Counted from the stretch's first letter, positions 40,320 to 53,050 are shown. The stretch is 64,000 nt of DNA from Spirodela intermedia (GCA_902729315.2 LR746264.1:9889878-9953877), one strand, 5' to 3'. Made by a program: numbers and translations. Notes: generated by a model not told the origin, from the letters alone.

Positions 40320-43300
40320 AACCCCCTTCCCCCTTCTTCCTCTCTCTCACTCTCACCCTCCCACCACCTTCCCCCCCTCTTTCTCCTCTCTCAGACTCAG
40401 AACGCGCCCTACATTTCAATTGCCCCAATCCCCTCTCCGCCCCACGCTCCGCCGCGCGAGGAAAGACAAGGAAAACCCATCACGGCCCGCGAGCGGCTGG
40501 AGGAGGAGGAGGGATACAGAGGCTGAAGATGCAGGAGCCGTGGAGTTGGGGATCGGACGTAGAAGGAGGAGCGCCGCGGGGGGGGGGCCGGGGGGAGCTC
40601 CAGCCTTTCCCCCATTTCTCGTATTCAGTGTTTTGTCTAGAGATGCGCACTGACAGCTGGCATGCTCCCTCGGGCCCCACTCTCCGGATGCGCCGCCATT
40701 CCCTCTGACCCAACGCGGGGGGCATTACAGGCAGTCCTCAAAGTGGGTCCGTTCCTGTTGGAAAGGCTCCCCCCCAAAAAGACCGCCTTGGAAGATATAC
40801 CCAGACTATAAAGGCTTGGAATCGCCTCTTGGGCTACTCCAGTCGTCCTAAGATTCAGATAAAACGATAATCCAGCTCAGGACCCAGCCTCAGCTTCGAA
40901 GGCCCGAGGGCAGGCGCTCTCGAGGCAGACGACTGCGGTCGCCGCTCTCCGGCATGCTCAGGATGCACAGCGCTGTAGCTCGCGGGCGGCTGTTCCAGGC
41001 CTCGTGGTCCGCAGGGCCCGCGGCAATGTGCCCAGGCTTGCGGCCGGCGCTGCGGTGCCCCGCCAGGCTCCGGGCGCGACTCGGCGGCGGACTGCGCCGC
41101 GGCGTGGTTGCTAATAAATGCAGTGTGATAATAAAGAAGAGATTACCGTGTGAGACTGGATCCGGCCGCAGTGGGGATCAAAGCGATGTGACTACTAAAT
41201 GCAAGCAATTGGGAGGAATGACGAGGTTTTTAGAGAGAATTACGAGAAAAATAAAGCACGAGAGTGAGAAACAGACTTCTCGAAGGGCGGTGGATGGGTA
41301 ACCAGGCGATCCCAATGGATTCATCTCGACGGAACGGATGAACATCTTGAGTATCTAATCCCATTTCGTATAAACTGAAACACGCTGAAATATTTACGAC
41401 AAAATTGATCAGTTCTAGAAAACTATTCAAATTTTGCGTACTCATAGAAACAACGGTACAGGGACCAAATTCCATGATGTTCATCAGATGAGTGAAGACA
41501 GATGAACTACAGTATCCCTCTACTGCTTTATGGATAGGAGTGCAAGTATCGTTAGCATTCCACGTGCCCTATCACCCATTCATTTCATCAGCACAAACCC
41601 TTGCAAGGACATATGATCTAGATGATGAACTAGAAGGCATCCATGGTCCTATTATCGTGGAGTAGAGTTCTACAAGCACAAGATCCCCCAGTATTTGATA
41701 TGGCCCAGAATAAAACACATCATAATCACGTCAGATACTAATTTTCTCGATTTAAATTTATTTTCACACATTTAGTTCATTTTTTAAACTAAATTAAATG
41801 TGTTTTAAAATACTATTAAATTGAATTATCTTTTTAGGGTTGTTATAATAGTAGTAACTTAGCCTATTTAAAGGCCCCACGTTATAAGCTTATGGGTATT
41901 ATTCAATTATTGTTAAATTTCTTATCTTTTAATATTGTATCTATTTGTTTGTGGATGATAACGAATCTCTTGTAGATTTAAAGGTTCTTTTCGATCTTGT
42001 GGATTCAAGGTCAAACTCAACAAACCTATGTAGATTAGAGGGTTGAAGACTCTAGACCTATTGATTTAGGGTGTGGGTTATTTGTCAAATTTGTATTTAT
42101 TGTGGGATTAATGATGAAATATCACGAGAAAGCTGAAACACTGGCTGTTTATTTACCCCAAATCTCGTCTCCATGTAGGGGGAGGACTTCAAAAGACCAG
42201 ATTGATGACTTACATGTTCATCTAATGGTGCATAGGATAACCCAAATAATTAACTCGTTGTGGAACATGAGATGTTGAGATGGTTGGAAGCAAGAAGCAC
42301 TTCCAGAATAATGTAAATGAAATCAAGTAGGAATCAAGGAAAAATGACAACATTTTATGCTCTATTATCTGCCGGTTAGATGGACAAGCCCCAATAACCA
42401 TGGCTTCCATTATATTATGGATGAACAGAATGTCTTCCATATTGTGCCAAGGTAACAAACAACATCGTCAAAGATTTGCAGTGATGCAGTTGCACCATTC
42501 ATATGAACTTATACAAGAACTATGCCTAGTTATTGATGATGTGAGTTAAAAAATTTAACATTAGCAAAAATAAAGAATAAAAAGGTTTAAAAAGAAAGGA
42601 AAAGGTCAATTTTGAAAAAGGAGCGACCTTTGAAAAATAGTTTTCTGAACTTCTCGACAACGTATACAAACATTCAAAGCTTTCTGAACTTCTGAAAAAG
42701 AGGAAGTTGTGGATTTTTTTCCATAATTGGCAGAAAGAACCGAGTCTTATAACGAGCCCATAGTTCGAACCCATCAGTCTGGTCAAACCATAAATCATCC
42801 ACCGCGTCTGAATCATACTTGGTCAAACAAATGGGATATTTGTGGCATATGAAACAAACCCAATTATGGAAGACGACCCAACGCACAGGGCCTACACGAA
42901 ATTTTTGGCCCCATAAGATACTGACAAGTGGTTTCTAAGCTCTCCATGATCCAGACTCTGCACATGAACAGACCACCGGTCGCGGTTAGCCCATGCTTGC
43001 GATGCTTCCAACCAATTCAAACATGTTCTTCACACGGGATGCAAAGATGCCTACTTTGATGCATGCTGATCTCCGCACCGGGTGAAATCAGGTAATTAGC
43101 ACCCTCGTAGATGAACTTTCACTGGGTCGCCCCTTCGTCACCTCCACAAATATCCAGGGAGAGGCCGCTCTCAGAGAAACGGAGGATGACGAAGACCCCC
43201 CCCTGATGAGATAGAGATGGAGAGAGAGAGAGAGGTTGGCGGCTGACGGGTATAAAGCCAAAGGCAAAACAGTAAATGGCTGGTCAAATGGAACCAAATG

Positions 43301-44012
43301 GGCCCCATGCGCAACGAATGCCACCGAATTCGGGGGGCGGGGGATCTCGTCGGACGCCAAAAATCGAATATCGGATAAGACCAAGGTACACACACATCAC
43401 GGACCCCGACTCTCGTTGTCACGCCGGCCCCATCTTCCGCCGCCACTCCTCGGTCGGAGCTGCCCCCCTCGACGGCGACGCTGACTGTATCCCGTTGCAA
43501 ACGTGTGCCAGCGGAGTATCCCGCCAACTTCTCTCGGCCGATTTACCTCCCCGCGCTAGTCCTCGTCAGCAAAGGTCCCGAGGAAGGGGAACAGATCGCG
43601 AGGAATCCAGCGATTCGTCTCCCTTTCACGTAGATTCTCGAAGACGGGAAGTACCGTAGAGAGGGGGAGATAGAGAGAGGGGGACGTGGGTGGGTACGTA
43701 CCAGAAGCAGTGGCGTTTTCTAGGGTTACGTTTATCTCGTCTTGTTCCGGGGGACGAGATGGGGCAGCGGGTGGGCGTGCACATCGGCCCGCCGGGAGGA
43801 GGGGGCCCGCTGGCGATTGGTTCGACGGGTGTCCGAATCTAGAGAAGATACGGATCGCCGAGGCCTGAGCTGTCGTGTCGATGAAGAACTTTCGAGGGCG
43901 TGAGGCAGATATTAACAGCGAGCTCCGGAAAGGAATACTAACAGCTATTGACTGCGGGAAGAGAACTGTACAATCGCACTGTTGACGGGTAACGGCGGCG
44001 GCGGTGGCGGCG
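40320..44012. other. 3.7-kb intergenic region upstream of the 1,196-residue gene
   Basis: Bases 40,320-41,110 are strongly GC-rich and probably hold the promoter and 5' UTR of the minus-strand 1,196-residue gene. Bases 41,700-42,120 are AT-rich with TATTTAAAGG and several TTATT motifs, like a decayed LTR. Bases 43,150-43,900 are GC-rich again and lie beyond the 3' end of the ACR9-like gene. Open frames occur but none shows a recognisable domain. Confidence 0.5.
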
Positions 44013-45983
44013 CTAGTTCCAGCCCATCAAGCTCCTCCTGACCCTGTCCACCACGCGGGCCTGCGCCCGGCCGCTCGAGAGAGAAAACTCGGGCGTCTCG
44101 TCCAGCAGGAACCGGTAGACCTCCCACTGCCGCTCCGCCGTAGAGTGCCTGCCGATCTCCGCCTGCGCAAGCCGCAAGGCAACCCGTTGTTAAGAGGAAA
44201 GACGTCCAGGAAAACGAAGAAAGGGAGCCGCTTTCTGTGGGATCGACGGGCTCTCACCGAGAATATGCAGATGCCGAGGCTCATGAGGGCGAGGGTGACG
44301 TCGTAGAAGACCCGCGGCCTGCCCGTGCCGGAGAGCTCGACGGGATTCGCCACGAGGAGTTCGGTGTCCGGGCCGCGGCTGACGACGATCACTCTCAATG
44401 GGTGAAGCATCTCCATCCTCAAGCGGGAACAGAGGGTGCCCTGTTTCTCGGGGTCCACCATCTTCTTCCCGTCGTTCTGCTGGACGAAGAGGTCCACCTC
44501 TCGGCACCCCTTCGTGTCCGACAGGAACCTCCCGTAGGCTACCTGAATGGAACAGGCGAAATATAAAGATATCAGAGCGACACAAAGAATTTGAATTCAG
44601 ACAGACCCGGCGAGAAAAATTTGGAGAAAGGACCTGAATGTTGCAGTCCTTTAGGGTCCTCAAGATGTCGTAGAGGAGACCCTTCTGGTCGACGCAGTGT
44701 ATCTGCAGCAGCGTGTGGGCGGGGCTCAGGGAGTTGTCCATGGAGACGGTGCATTTCTTCAGCTTCGTCAGATCCGAAACGGCGACCTGCGAGCGGATTT
44801 CATTATCCGGCAGATCGGGCCTGAACAATTCTTCCGCGACGGCGTTGGGGAGAGAGGAGAAGCCCTGCTGGAAGATTTCGTACTCTGGCCCTGCCGATTG
44901 AATTTCACAGGTCTCACACGACTCCCCCAGCACAGCGCTGAGTCTCGCACAGGTTTCCTCCTGCCTCTGCTTGGTGTGCAGCAGCTCCCTGGATCAGGCA
45001 CCGAAAACAGTCAACGGAGAGAAGATAAATTTTCCTCCAAAAAGTCTTCCGCATTTCGTTTTCACTCGGGCAAATGTTAAAATCCAAAAGCTGATTCTCA
45101 CATGCCGTCGGTGATGAAGAAGAAGTCTACAACTCGGCCATCTGGGGTCGTAGAAACCTTCACCCTCTGAATGATGAGCTCGAGCTCACCGAGAATCCGG
45201 GTAACATCTGGAACGAAACCAGAAAACCAATCAGCACATTGATTATCTCCTCCAATAGCGACCTCACTCGATGATGACCAAGCAAGATGATGCTTACCGT
45301 TCAGCAGTCCCTTCCGGTCGATACAGAGAACCTTCAAGAGGTATACCTGAGAAGCAGCCGTCCGCGCGCCGGAATCAAAGTAGAAGGAAATCGACGATGA
45401 GGGGCATGCCGACAGGAGACGGTCCTTGAGATGGGCCCAATTGACAGATCCTAGCTCCGGGCAGGGGATGACCCAGTATACTACGTAGCACCACTTTCCA
45501 TCGGTCGATACATCTTCCGAGATCACGGGCGGAGAAGAGACAGAGGAGTCAGAATCCCGACGGCGAACGCCGAGCAAAGCATAGTCAACGGGTATAAGGT
45601 AGGGTTTCAAAAGAGAGCTACATATGTAGCCTGGGATTGTGGGAGTCTATGAGAGATCCAGAGAAACGACGAACAGAAATACTGTAGAGTTCGTACACCG
45701 AAATGCCTACTCCCGCCGTAAAGATCGGCGAAGAATGTAACCATTAGCGATGCTGAATTCCCTCACAGATGAGCACGTAATCCGCGGCATCTTCGACAAC
45801 AGAAAAAGAGGGAAGTAGAACGGGACCAGACTCACCTGCTCTGCTAATGCGAAGCCCGAACTCGAGAATCGTCCTGCAGAGATCACAACCGAGGCCAGTC
45901 TTGTCGGGGCAATTGACGGTGATCACGCTCGCTTCGCCGGCCCTCTTCCCCACCTGTATAACTACGGCGTCGTCGCTCCCCAT
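44013..45983 (-). CDS. ACR9: ACT-domain repeat protein, ACR9 type, 419 residues
   Basis: A putative plant sensor of amino acids or other small metabolites with tandem ACT domains; no catalytic domain is known in this family. Exons (minus): 45983-45836, 45513-45298, 45207-45102, 44988-44634, 44542-44258 and 44162-44013, all in phase. The first ACT domain starts VITVNCPDKTGLGCDLCRTI, the second spans VYLLKVLCIDRKGLLN to KVSTTPDGRVVDFFFITDGM, and the third LLQIHCVDQKGLLYDILRTL. A final region reads PDTELLVANPVELSGTGRP and ends SLMGWN, as in Arabidopsis ACR9. The ATG at 45983 is chosen because it gives the family-like start MGSDDAVVIQVGK. The second acceptor is AAG rather than the commoner CAG. 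Exons are GC-rich. The gene diverges from the ATP synthase 6-kDa gene. Confidence 0.94.
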
Positions 45984-47086
45984 TCCCTTCCCCGCCACCG
46001 CCTTTTTCAGATCTCGACGGAGCTCCAGTGGCCGTCGCCGTCGTCCACCGCTCCACCGAACTGGAAGTCTCCCCGATGCCGGAGATTCCGCTCGCGCTCC
46101 GCCGTCGAGGGTGAACCTCTCCTCGTACTGCAGCTCCTATCCTTCTCCCCCTCCATCCGCCTCTTCCTCCGCCCATTCCTCCCCATAAAATACCAGACAG
46201 AGGCTGCCGGCCCGAGATGATACAGGTTGAATACAACACGTGGATAAACCGCGACGTGGTGGACGTGAAGTCGCTGGTTTTGCTGACTCGTCACCCTCCA
46301 CGTTGCCGACTCCGAAGCAACGGCGGTGAAATATTTCCCCAATTGACGGCTCTGATGAGGGTCCACCGCTGTTTCCCCGTCCCACCCCGGTTCGTCTGGT
46401 CCGACCAACTCGCCCCTGAAATGGACGCCGGCCTGGGGGAGCCGTGACTAATTTAATGAGGAATCAGGGATCTACGGGGCCGTTGATGTAACATCAGACG
46501 GTCGAGACAGGGAGCTCCTGCCGGATGTCGTTAAGGTGACGACAGTTGAGAGGGCGCGGCGTCCAGGCCATTTGCTTATTTTTAAATTCCCAAATAGATG
46601 TCTTTGGGAGTGCGGGGCCCGCAGCTGATTCCAGCGCAACGTGTGGGCCCCAGCTCGTCCTTTTCCCGCCAAACTCACCATGGATGATGGCCAGCCTGGA
46701 CACCGAAAGAGTGCCGCGGCACGTGCGGGCCATGGCGACCGGCGGCGGCGGGGCGAGTACCCACCGTATTCGTGCGTATTCTGGAGTTTTTGGGTTTAGA
46801 CCCTAAAAATATTAGCCATGTAAAAAGGAGCCTCGAACGATGAAAAACTCTCGTGTTCTTTCCATGAGCTCCGAGAAAAATAACGAGAACTCAATTTGGG
46901 CTACTGCGTTGACACTTGACCCATTTTTGGCCCAACTTTAGGCCCAAATGTTCCCCTCTGGCCCGATAGGAACTCCCAGCCCTAGAAGAAGAGGAAGACG
47001 AAGCGGAGTCTCCTCTGTCGGTTGTACGAGGGCGGCTTCCGGGGAGGGAAGAAGGTCGGGGGAGGTCGGATCGTCGGCGAAGAGAG
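45984..47086. promoter_or_regulatory. Divergent promoter region shared by the ACR9-like gene and the ATP synthase 6-kDa gene
   Basis: The 1.1-kb spacer separates two genes read in opposite directions. Two GGCCCA elements (TGGGCC on the other strand) at 46929-46934 and 46941-46946 are site II elements, which are frequent in promoters of nuclear genes for mitochondrial respiratory proteins and are bound by TCP factors. They lie about 150 bases upstream of the 6-kDa subunit start. Assigning them to that gene is inference. Confidence 0.5.
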
Positions 47087-48828
47087 ATGAGACAGTTCGA
47101 TCCGTGGCCCGTGTTCTTCAAGCGGGAGTGGGGCAGAAACTGGCCGTTCCTGGTCGGGTTCGCCGTCACCGGCTACATCGTCACCAAGGTGTCCCTCAGC
47201 CTAACTGGTATGTCGAATCCCTCTTTCCGTCCCTCTTTCGTCGCTGCCGAATCTCAATCCTCTTCTGCGAAATTTCACTAAGCGGCTGCTTTTCTCTTTT
47301 TTTTTCCCTTTGATCCCTCCTCTTCGGCACATATCAGAGGAGGACGCCAAGAATTCACCCTTCGTGCAGAAGCACAACAGGTATGGTTTGTTGACTTCGG
47401 CATCATAGTGTCCCCATCTCTCATACCGTGGTTATACTTGGACATCTAATTTTCTTTCTAATCATGCTATACGCATTTCCAAGTTTTTTACCCTTTCTAT
47501 TTCTGGATTCCTTGTTGGATCGAGTACATTGTGCTCTTGTTATATACCATTCCATCTCTTTTTTTGGACTAGTGCATCTGTAAGTGGTCGCTTGATATCT
47601 CACTATCAAGAACTGTAAAAATGCGGGGCACGGAACTGTGACTGTGTTGACATGGGGCAAGCGTTACACAAGAGGATGCCTTAAACTAGTTTTAATGACA
47701 TTATCTGTGGGTGGGAGTGGTGGAAGTCCCACAGGATGGACTTGGAATTTGGGGATGGGGAGGAGTAGGGCGCGACAAGTAGGATTTACTTACTAGGAAA
47801 TTAGAGTTGCGGCCGTGGTGTTGTAGAGTTCGGAGACTCAGGATATCTCTAATGACGGGCGTGGATTTGGGATTTTTACGAGAAACAAGAAAACAATCGT
47901 ATGCTATCGCTCTTGTGACCATGTATTTGTATACACAACTGCAGTGATCCATTCACACGAAAGAGCTGGGGGATCCTTTGAACGAGAGGTTGAACGGTTC
48001 TCTACTCTGGGTGGAAGTTCTGTATATATGGCATCGTATGCAATGCCTGAAATCTTTCACAAGCGGATGGATGTCAGAATGGGAAGATAAATGAATCACA
48101 CAACTGCGCCATCCGTATAACCACTGTGGGTGGCTTAGGTTTATTTTCATGTTCTTACTCTTTTTAGTGCGATCATGACCTATAATTCATAAAAATCATC
48201 TTCGAAAGATATTAAGAAAGTTCAGCACTTCAGAAAAGCACCTATAGAGGCTTGTGCTATTGTCTTTTTCATCGAACTCCGTTGGCTTCAGGATACCTTA
48301 TTTCAACTTCGATGCTTGATGTTCCTTGAGTAGAAATCACCCAACTAGTATTTAAATGTTTCCTTATTTGCGTTATTGTAAGAGAGGAAGTTCCACGTGC
48401 TGCATTTCGTTGGAGATGGTGCACTTGTTAGCGTTTTTCTTCTCAGCAAGGAAGTGTTTTTCGTTTCTCACAAATGAATCTCAGTAAATCATTGTTCTCC
48501 CTGGGGTAAAACTGGACCCAGATTTTGGGCCTTTACCACTTATATGGACAGTTTTACTGTACCTTCAACTGTGCTAGTGGTTAGTGTCAACTGATGCCTT
48601 CATGATCACTGAGGTGCTTTGAACCGATTTGAGGGCCTTGATTGATAAGTTGTCCCCAAAGTATGCATTGAGTGCAATGCCCTTTCAATCAATTTTTCTT
48701 CTGGCGAATGTGATAAACTGCCCTTTGCCAGTGGTTTTTATCTTGACGATTTGAGTCAAGAGACTGCAACTTTCTTGTGTTCGTTTATTATTATTTTTTA
48801 AATTACATTACTCTATTCGTGCAGGTGA
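47087..48828 (+). CDS. Mitochondrial ATP synthase 6-kDa (small) subunit, 55 residues
   Basis: Plant-specific small accessory subunit of the mitochondrial F1Fo-ATP synthase, in the inner membrane (Arabidopsis At3g46430 type). Exons: 47087-47207, 47338-47380 and 48825-48828. The protein starts MRQFDPWPVFFKREW, has one membrane helix (NWPFLVGFAVTGYIVTKVSL) and ends EEDAKNSPFVQKHNR. There is no cleavable presequence. A 1.4-kb intron splits the last arginine codon, so the final coding exon gives only one base of that codon plus TGA. The GTGCAG acceptor at 48,819-48,824 gives exactly the family's C-terminal Arg and stop, which supports this unusual structure. Confidence 0.93.
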
Positions 48829-49388
48829 ACTTATGGAAAGTAGATCATGACGGCCTTCTGTTCTCACAGCCAAGGCGTCAGTTTTCTTTCTGCTCAATAA
48901 CAATGATGGATGTGTGATTTCCAACCTGTGTTCTGAACTTCCTTGCCGCATTAAATATTTCCAATAATTGATGGATGAGTGAACTATCTCCCTATCGACT
49001 TTGTTTAAGCCCTCTGATGGTGGCATTTGGGCATCATGTGGGTTGAGGATTCCATTCAGTCTTCAGTGAGGTGTAGCTTGTAGCCTTGCTGTTTTCTTGC
49101 TAATGGCGATAGTCACTGTCATTAGATTCTCTACTACCCCAATAGGCGCCAGGAAATTTTCTCACGCATGAGATATTTATGCATGATATTTTTTTGATAT
49201 GATTAGATACCATGGTTTTTGAATCATACAAGTTCATTCATTCAGGGGGAGCTTATACAGAGTGAAAGCTATCTCTTTTCTTACTGCAAGCTTTAAAGCA
49301 GTAGAGCTTTTTTTTATTATAAATAAGATGAGCCCTTCCGTCTCAATAGGTGGTTATAAATAGCCCATGCCTTCCATTCCAGATAATT
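48829..49388. other. Convergent intergenic region between the ATP synthase 6-kDa gene and the GGT gene
   Basis: AT-rich 560-bp stretch that should hold both 3' UTRs. I see no other gene here. Confidence 0.6.
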
Positions 49389-52231
49389 TCACAGCCCTGC
49401 CGGCCTTCCACCTTTCCTGGGATCGCTCACTGCGGTCAACAACCCATGGAAGACTGGAGTGCCCTCTCCTTCTCCCAACCCCCTGTTCTTTTCTTTTCGG
49501 CTGTCAACGGGGATCCGAAGGTCCTGCACGACGAGCTGGCACACTGTGGCGACGCCCACAGGGCTGAGAACATGCCCCCGCTCTGCCAAGAAAGCTCTCG
49601 CCTCCGCCGATAGCCCGATGTGTTCCCCTCCGGTCGTCGTCAGATTCTCATATTTTACCACGTTAGGAATCAGCTGCAAGAAACAGAGAACGGTAGCTTA
49701 GTTTCCTGGTCGTCTTCTGACTTGCTGAGTTAGAGGGTTTCTCTGCACTGAAGAAATCCAGGTACCAACCTTGTGGTACACCCTTGGGTGTCTGACGGCA
49801 TCAAGAGCCTCCATTCCCAGCACAAAATGGTTCAGGAAGACCTGGGTGACAGCCGAAATAATGTTCAACCCCCCGCTGGCGCCTATAATTCCAGCCAGTT
49901 GACCGTTCTGCAGAAGAAACCCACCCTCATCTGACTGAACTTGGGAAGAGAGAGAGAGAGAGAGAGAGTTGAGGACCTTGAGGACGATGATGGGGGTCAT
50001 GGAGGAGAGGGGCCTCTTCCTGGGCTCGATGAAGTTGGAAGGTGCAGGAGGAAGTTTGTCCGGGTCTGAGTCCCCAGGGGTCGAGAAGTCGTCCATCTCG
50101 TTGTTCAGCACGATGCCGGTGGCCGGCGAGAGCACGCCGCCCCCGAAGGGAAAGTTCACGGTGCTGGTCATGGACACCGCGTTCCTCTCAGAGTCTACTA
50201 CGCAGAGGTGGCTCGTCCCGTGGTCACTCAGCTGGCTCCACCTGCGCCGCCGCCGCCCATCCTCGCCCGTGAGCAACCAACCACTCCGGCGACCCTTTTC
50301 CGTGGAGGAGGAGGAGGTAACTCACCTGGGCAGGTAATATTCCGGGCCGAAGGTGGCGTCGTCGAGGATCCTCCGCCGGATCTTCTCCGCGAAGGAGGAG
50401 GAGAGCATTTCGGAGACGTAGGCGGTGACGTTGACGAAGTCCGGATCGCCGAGGTTCATCCTCACGGCGAACATGTGCTTCAACGACTCCACCAGCCGGT
50501 GGACCCCCAGCGCGCCCGCCGCCGACTCCGGCGATCCGTAGCCGGCCAAAATCGTCGCAATCTGCTCGGCTCCACAAACCCGTCACCATGAGTCAGCTGA
50601 GCCAACTCATCCCAGAGACAGAGTGAAAGAGGGGGGGGGAGAGGGGATCGGTGGTCGTTCTCACCATGGACAGGCCGACGGTGCCGCTGGAGGGGGGCGG
50701 CATGCCAACGATGGTGTACCCGAGGGCGTCGGCCGTGAGGGCGTCGGTGACGGTGAAATTGTAGCTTCTCAGGTCGTCCATGGTGAGTAACCCACCGGCG
50801 TCCTGCACGTCCCTGATAAGGGCCTCGCCGACGGCGCCGCCGTAGAGGGCCCGGGGGCCGTCGGCGGCCACGGCAGCTAGCGTACGGGCGAGCGCGGGGT
50901 TGCGGGCGGTATCGCCGGCACGGAGCAGCTGGCCGTCGAGCACGAAGACGCTCCGCAGGCCCGGGTCAGCCCTGATGAGCGCCTCCTTCTCCTGGATGCT
51001 ATCGGCGAGGTTGGGAGAGATGCGGAAGCCGTCCCTGGCGAGGGCGATGGATGGTTGCAGGAGGGACTTCCAGGGGAGGCGGCCGTGCCTGGACCAGGCG
51101 GCGTGGAGACCCGCGAGCTCGCCGGGGACTCCCATGGAAAGCGCTCCCTTGGACTTGGACGCGGGGTTGCCGTCGTACATGGTCTGCACGGGCGCCACCG
51201 GAAAGGGAGACGAACTCCGACCGTGAATGAGAGCAAATAAATAGGATGCGATTACGGCGGGCTGAGCAATGATGCTGAAGTGGCGCTGGCAATGTCAGCC
51301 GAAAACATGACAGGAGGATCTAGTCGTCTCTCTCTCTCTCTGTGCCATTCGAGCTTGTCAGAGTCAGATAGATGGGTTGACTCCGAAAAACTCGGATGAG
51401 TCAGACCGTTCCAGTTCTACTCTAGATTTCTTTTTCCCCTTGGGCATCGTAAAAGGCTCGACCTTTATGAGGTGGGGGGGGGGATGTGGCGGCGACTTGA
51501 TCTCTCCTCCACAGAGATCAAGGCCGTTCTGGCCCCAGCATGGGGTTCTTGGAGTTGACCTTCGCACTGGTCTTGTCAGTTGGCTCCGCCGGCGGAGGGG
51601 CCACCATCAGGAGCAATGACGAGGGTAAAGATGGAGCGAATGGGTTTCTCGGCGGCGCACCTGGAAGGAAGCCAGCGGAGCGGTCTCCCGGGAGTCGAAG
51701 GCCTCGGCTTTGCCGCTGGCGGCGGAGCGGACCACCATGAACCCGCCGCCGCCGATCCCGCTGGACCTCGGGCTGACCACGCCGAGGCACAGCGCCGCCG
51801 CCACCGCCGCGTCCACGGCGTGCCCCCCCGCCCTCAGCGCCGCCGCCCCGATCTCCGAGCACCGCCCGTCGTCCGCCGCCACGACGCCGTGCTCCGCCTC
51901 CACACGCTCGTCATCGTCACCGAGCCCCCGTGCGTCGATGGCAGCCCCCACCCTTTCCTCCCCCGCGCCGCCCCCCACCCAGCCGCGCCCGAGCAGTACA
52001 AGAACCAGCAGCGCGAGACTGGCGGCTGTACAGAGACGAAGAAAGCATCCTCAGATTTGGAGCAGATCAACGGCGATCTACCTACCAGGAGCGTCCCCCC
52101 GGAGGGGTAGGGTGGGTGGGGCTATTCTTACCTATCAAGACGGTCGAGAGCACCGCCGTCCCCCGCCGAGGCCTCGTCGGCGCGCGGTGGCTGAGGAGAG
52201 CGGCGCCCAGATCACCGCCGTGGCCCGCCAT
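49389..52231 (-). CDS. GGT3: Gamma-glutamyl transpeptidase / glutathione hydrolase, GGT3-4 (vacuolar) type, 602 residues
   Basis: Cleaves the gamma-glutamyl bond of glutathione and its conjugates; the related Arabidopsis At4g29210 enzyme acts in the vacuole. Exons (minus): 52231-52132, 52025-51661, 51183-50665, 50561-50326, 50241-49977, 49907-49770 and 49673-49389. A signal-anchor helix (STVLIAASLALLVLVLLG) spans the exon 1-2 junction and gives type II topology. Then come VVAADDGRCSEIGAAALRAG, GVVSPRSSGIGGGGF, ALSMGVPGELAGL and MPPPSSGTVG. DHGTSHLCVVD holds the catalytic threonine formed by self-cleavage between G and T. The downstream run FGGGVLSPATGIVLNNEMDD and PLSSMTP is also conserved, and the C-terminus GLLTAVSDPRKGG matches the GGT3 type rather than the apoplastic GGT1/2 type. 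The ATG at 52231 is chosen because exon 2 has an in-frame stop upstream of its acceptor and no ATG. Exons are very GC-rich. Confidence 0.94.
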
Positions 52232-52773
52232 CGCCGTGGGAGAGTGGCAGTTGGAGAGATCCCCCCGCCGGCCTCGTCGCGGAAAAGCGAGTCTTCCTTC
52301 CACAGTGGGGAATCTCTCCTCTCCGCCAATCAGGATCCAAGCTATCCTAAATGCCCAAAACGACGGCATACTTTTATAGAATCACGATAATACCATCGTC
52401 GACTTGTCATCTGCCGTCGTTTTCATAGCGTCTCCACTAACACAAGTTGACGCAGCACCCACCCATCTAGGACGCTACCGGGTTAGAACCGGAGGCAGCC
52501 CAGGTTACCCGAGTTCAAACGAGGTAACCCGCCCGTTTTTACCCGAGCTAAACGGAAGGTTGACCTATGACAGGAATAGAGGCGTTGACAAACGAAAAGT
52601 AACCGGATATAACGGAAAGTGACCGAGAGTTATGATCCGGGACGGAAACAAGGCTAGGTTCAACCGTGGTGAATCGAACAGCAAGCGAAGAAACCACTCA
52701 CCCGTTGATTATCCGATTTAAGAAAGAGAAATGGACGATATTTGTCCCAGAATCTGGGAGAGGGGCGGAGGCA
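52232..52773. other. Spacer between the GGT start and the UXS stop codon
   Basis: Promoter of the GGT gene and 3' UTR of the UXS gene. Bases 52,480-52,560 contain several short ACCCG/GTTACCCG copies in an imperfect cluster. No gene is visible. Confidence 0.5.
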
Positions 52774-53007
52774 TCAGTTCTCCCTGGGGATGGCGAGCCT
52801 CTGCCGGAAGTCCTCCTCCATGAGGGGGAGCCCCTGCCGCAGCCCCACTTTGGGCTCCCACCCCAGCAGCTCCCTGGCCTTGCTGATGTCCGGTTTCCTC
52901 TGCCGCGGGTCATCCGGCGTGTTCTCCACCACGTTCACCGGCACCGAAGGGTTAGTCAACTGAGGGGAGACCAAACAAAAAGAACAGCCCATCACTCATC
53001 ATTCCAT

Positions 53008-53050
<43 letters not shown>

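Noticed and set aside
44190-44933. 247-residue minus-strand open frame
   Set aside because: Its first part is ACR9 exon 4. It then reads through an intron and out of frame over exon 5, so the true product is the spliced one.
51580-52390. Long plus-strand frames of 176 and 226 residues
   Set aside because: Antisense to GGT exons 1 and 2, with GC-driven low complexity and no domain.
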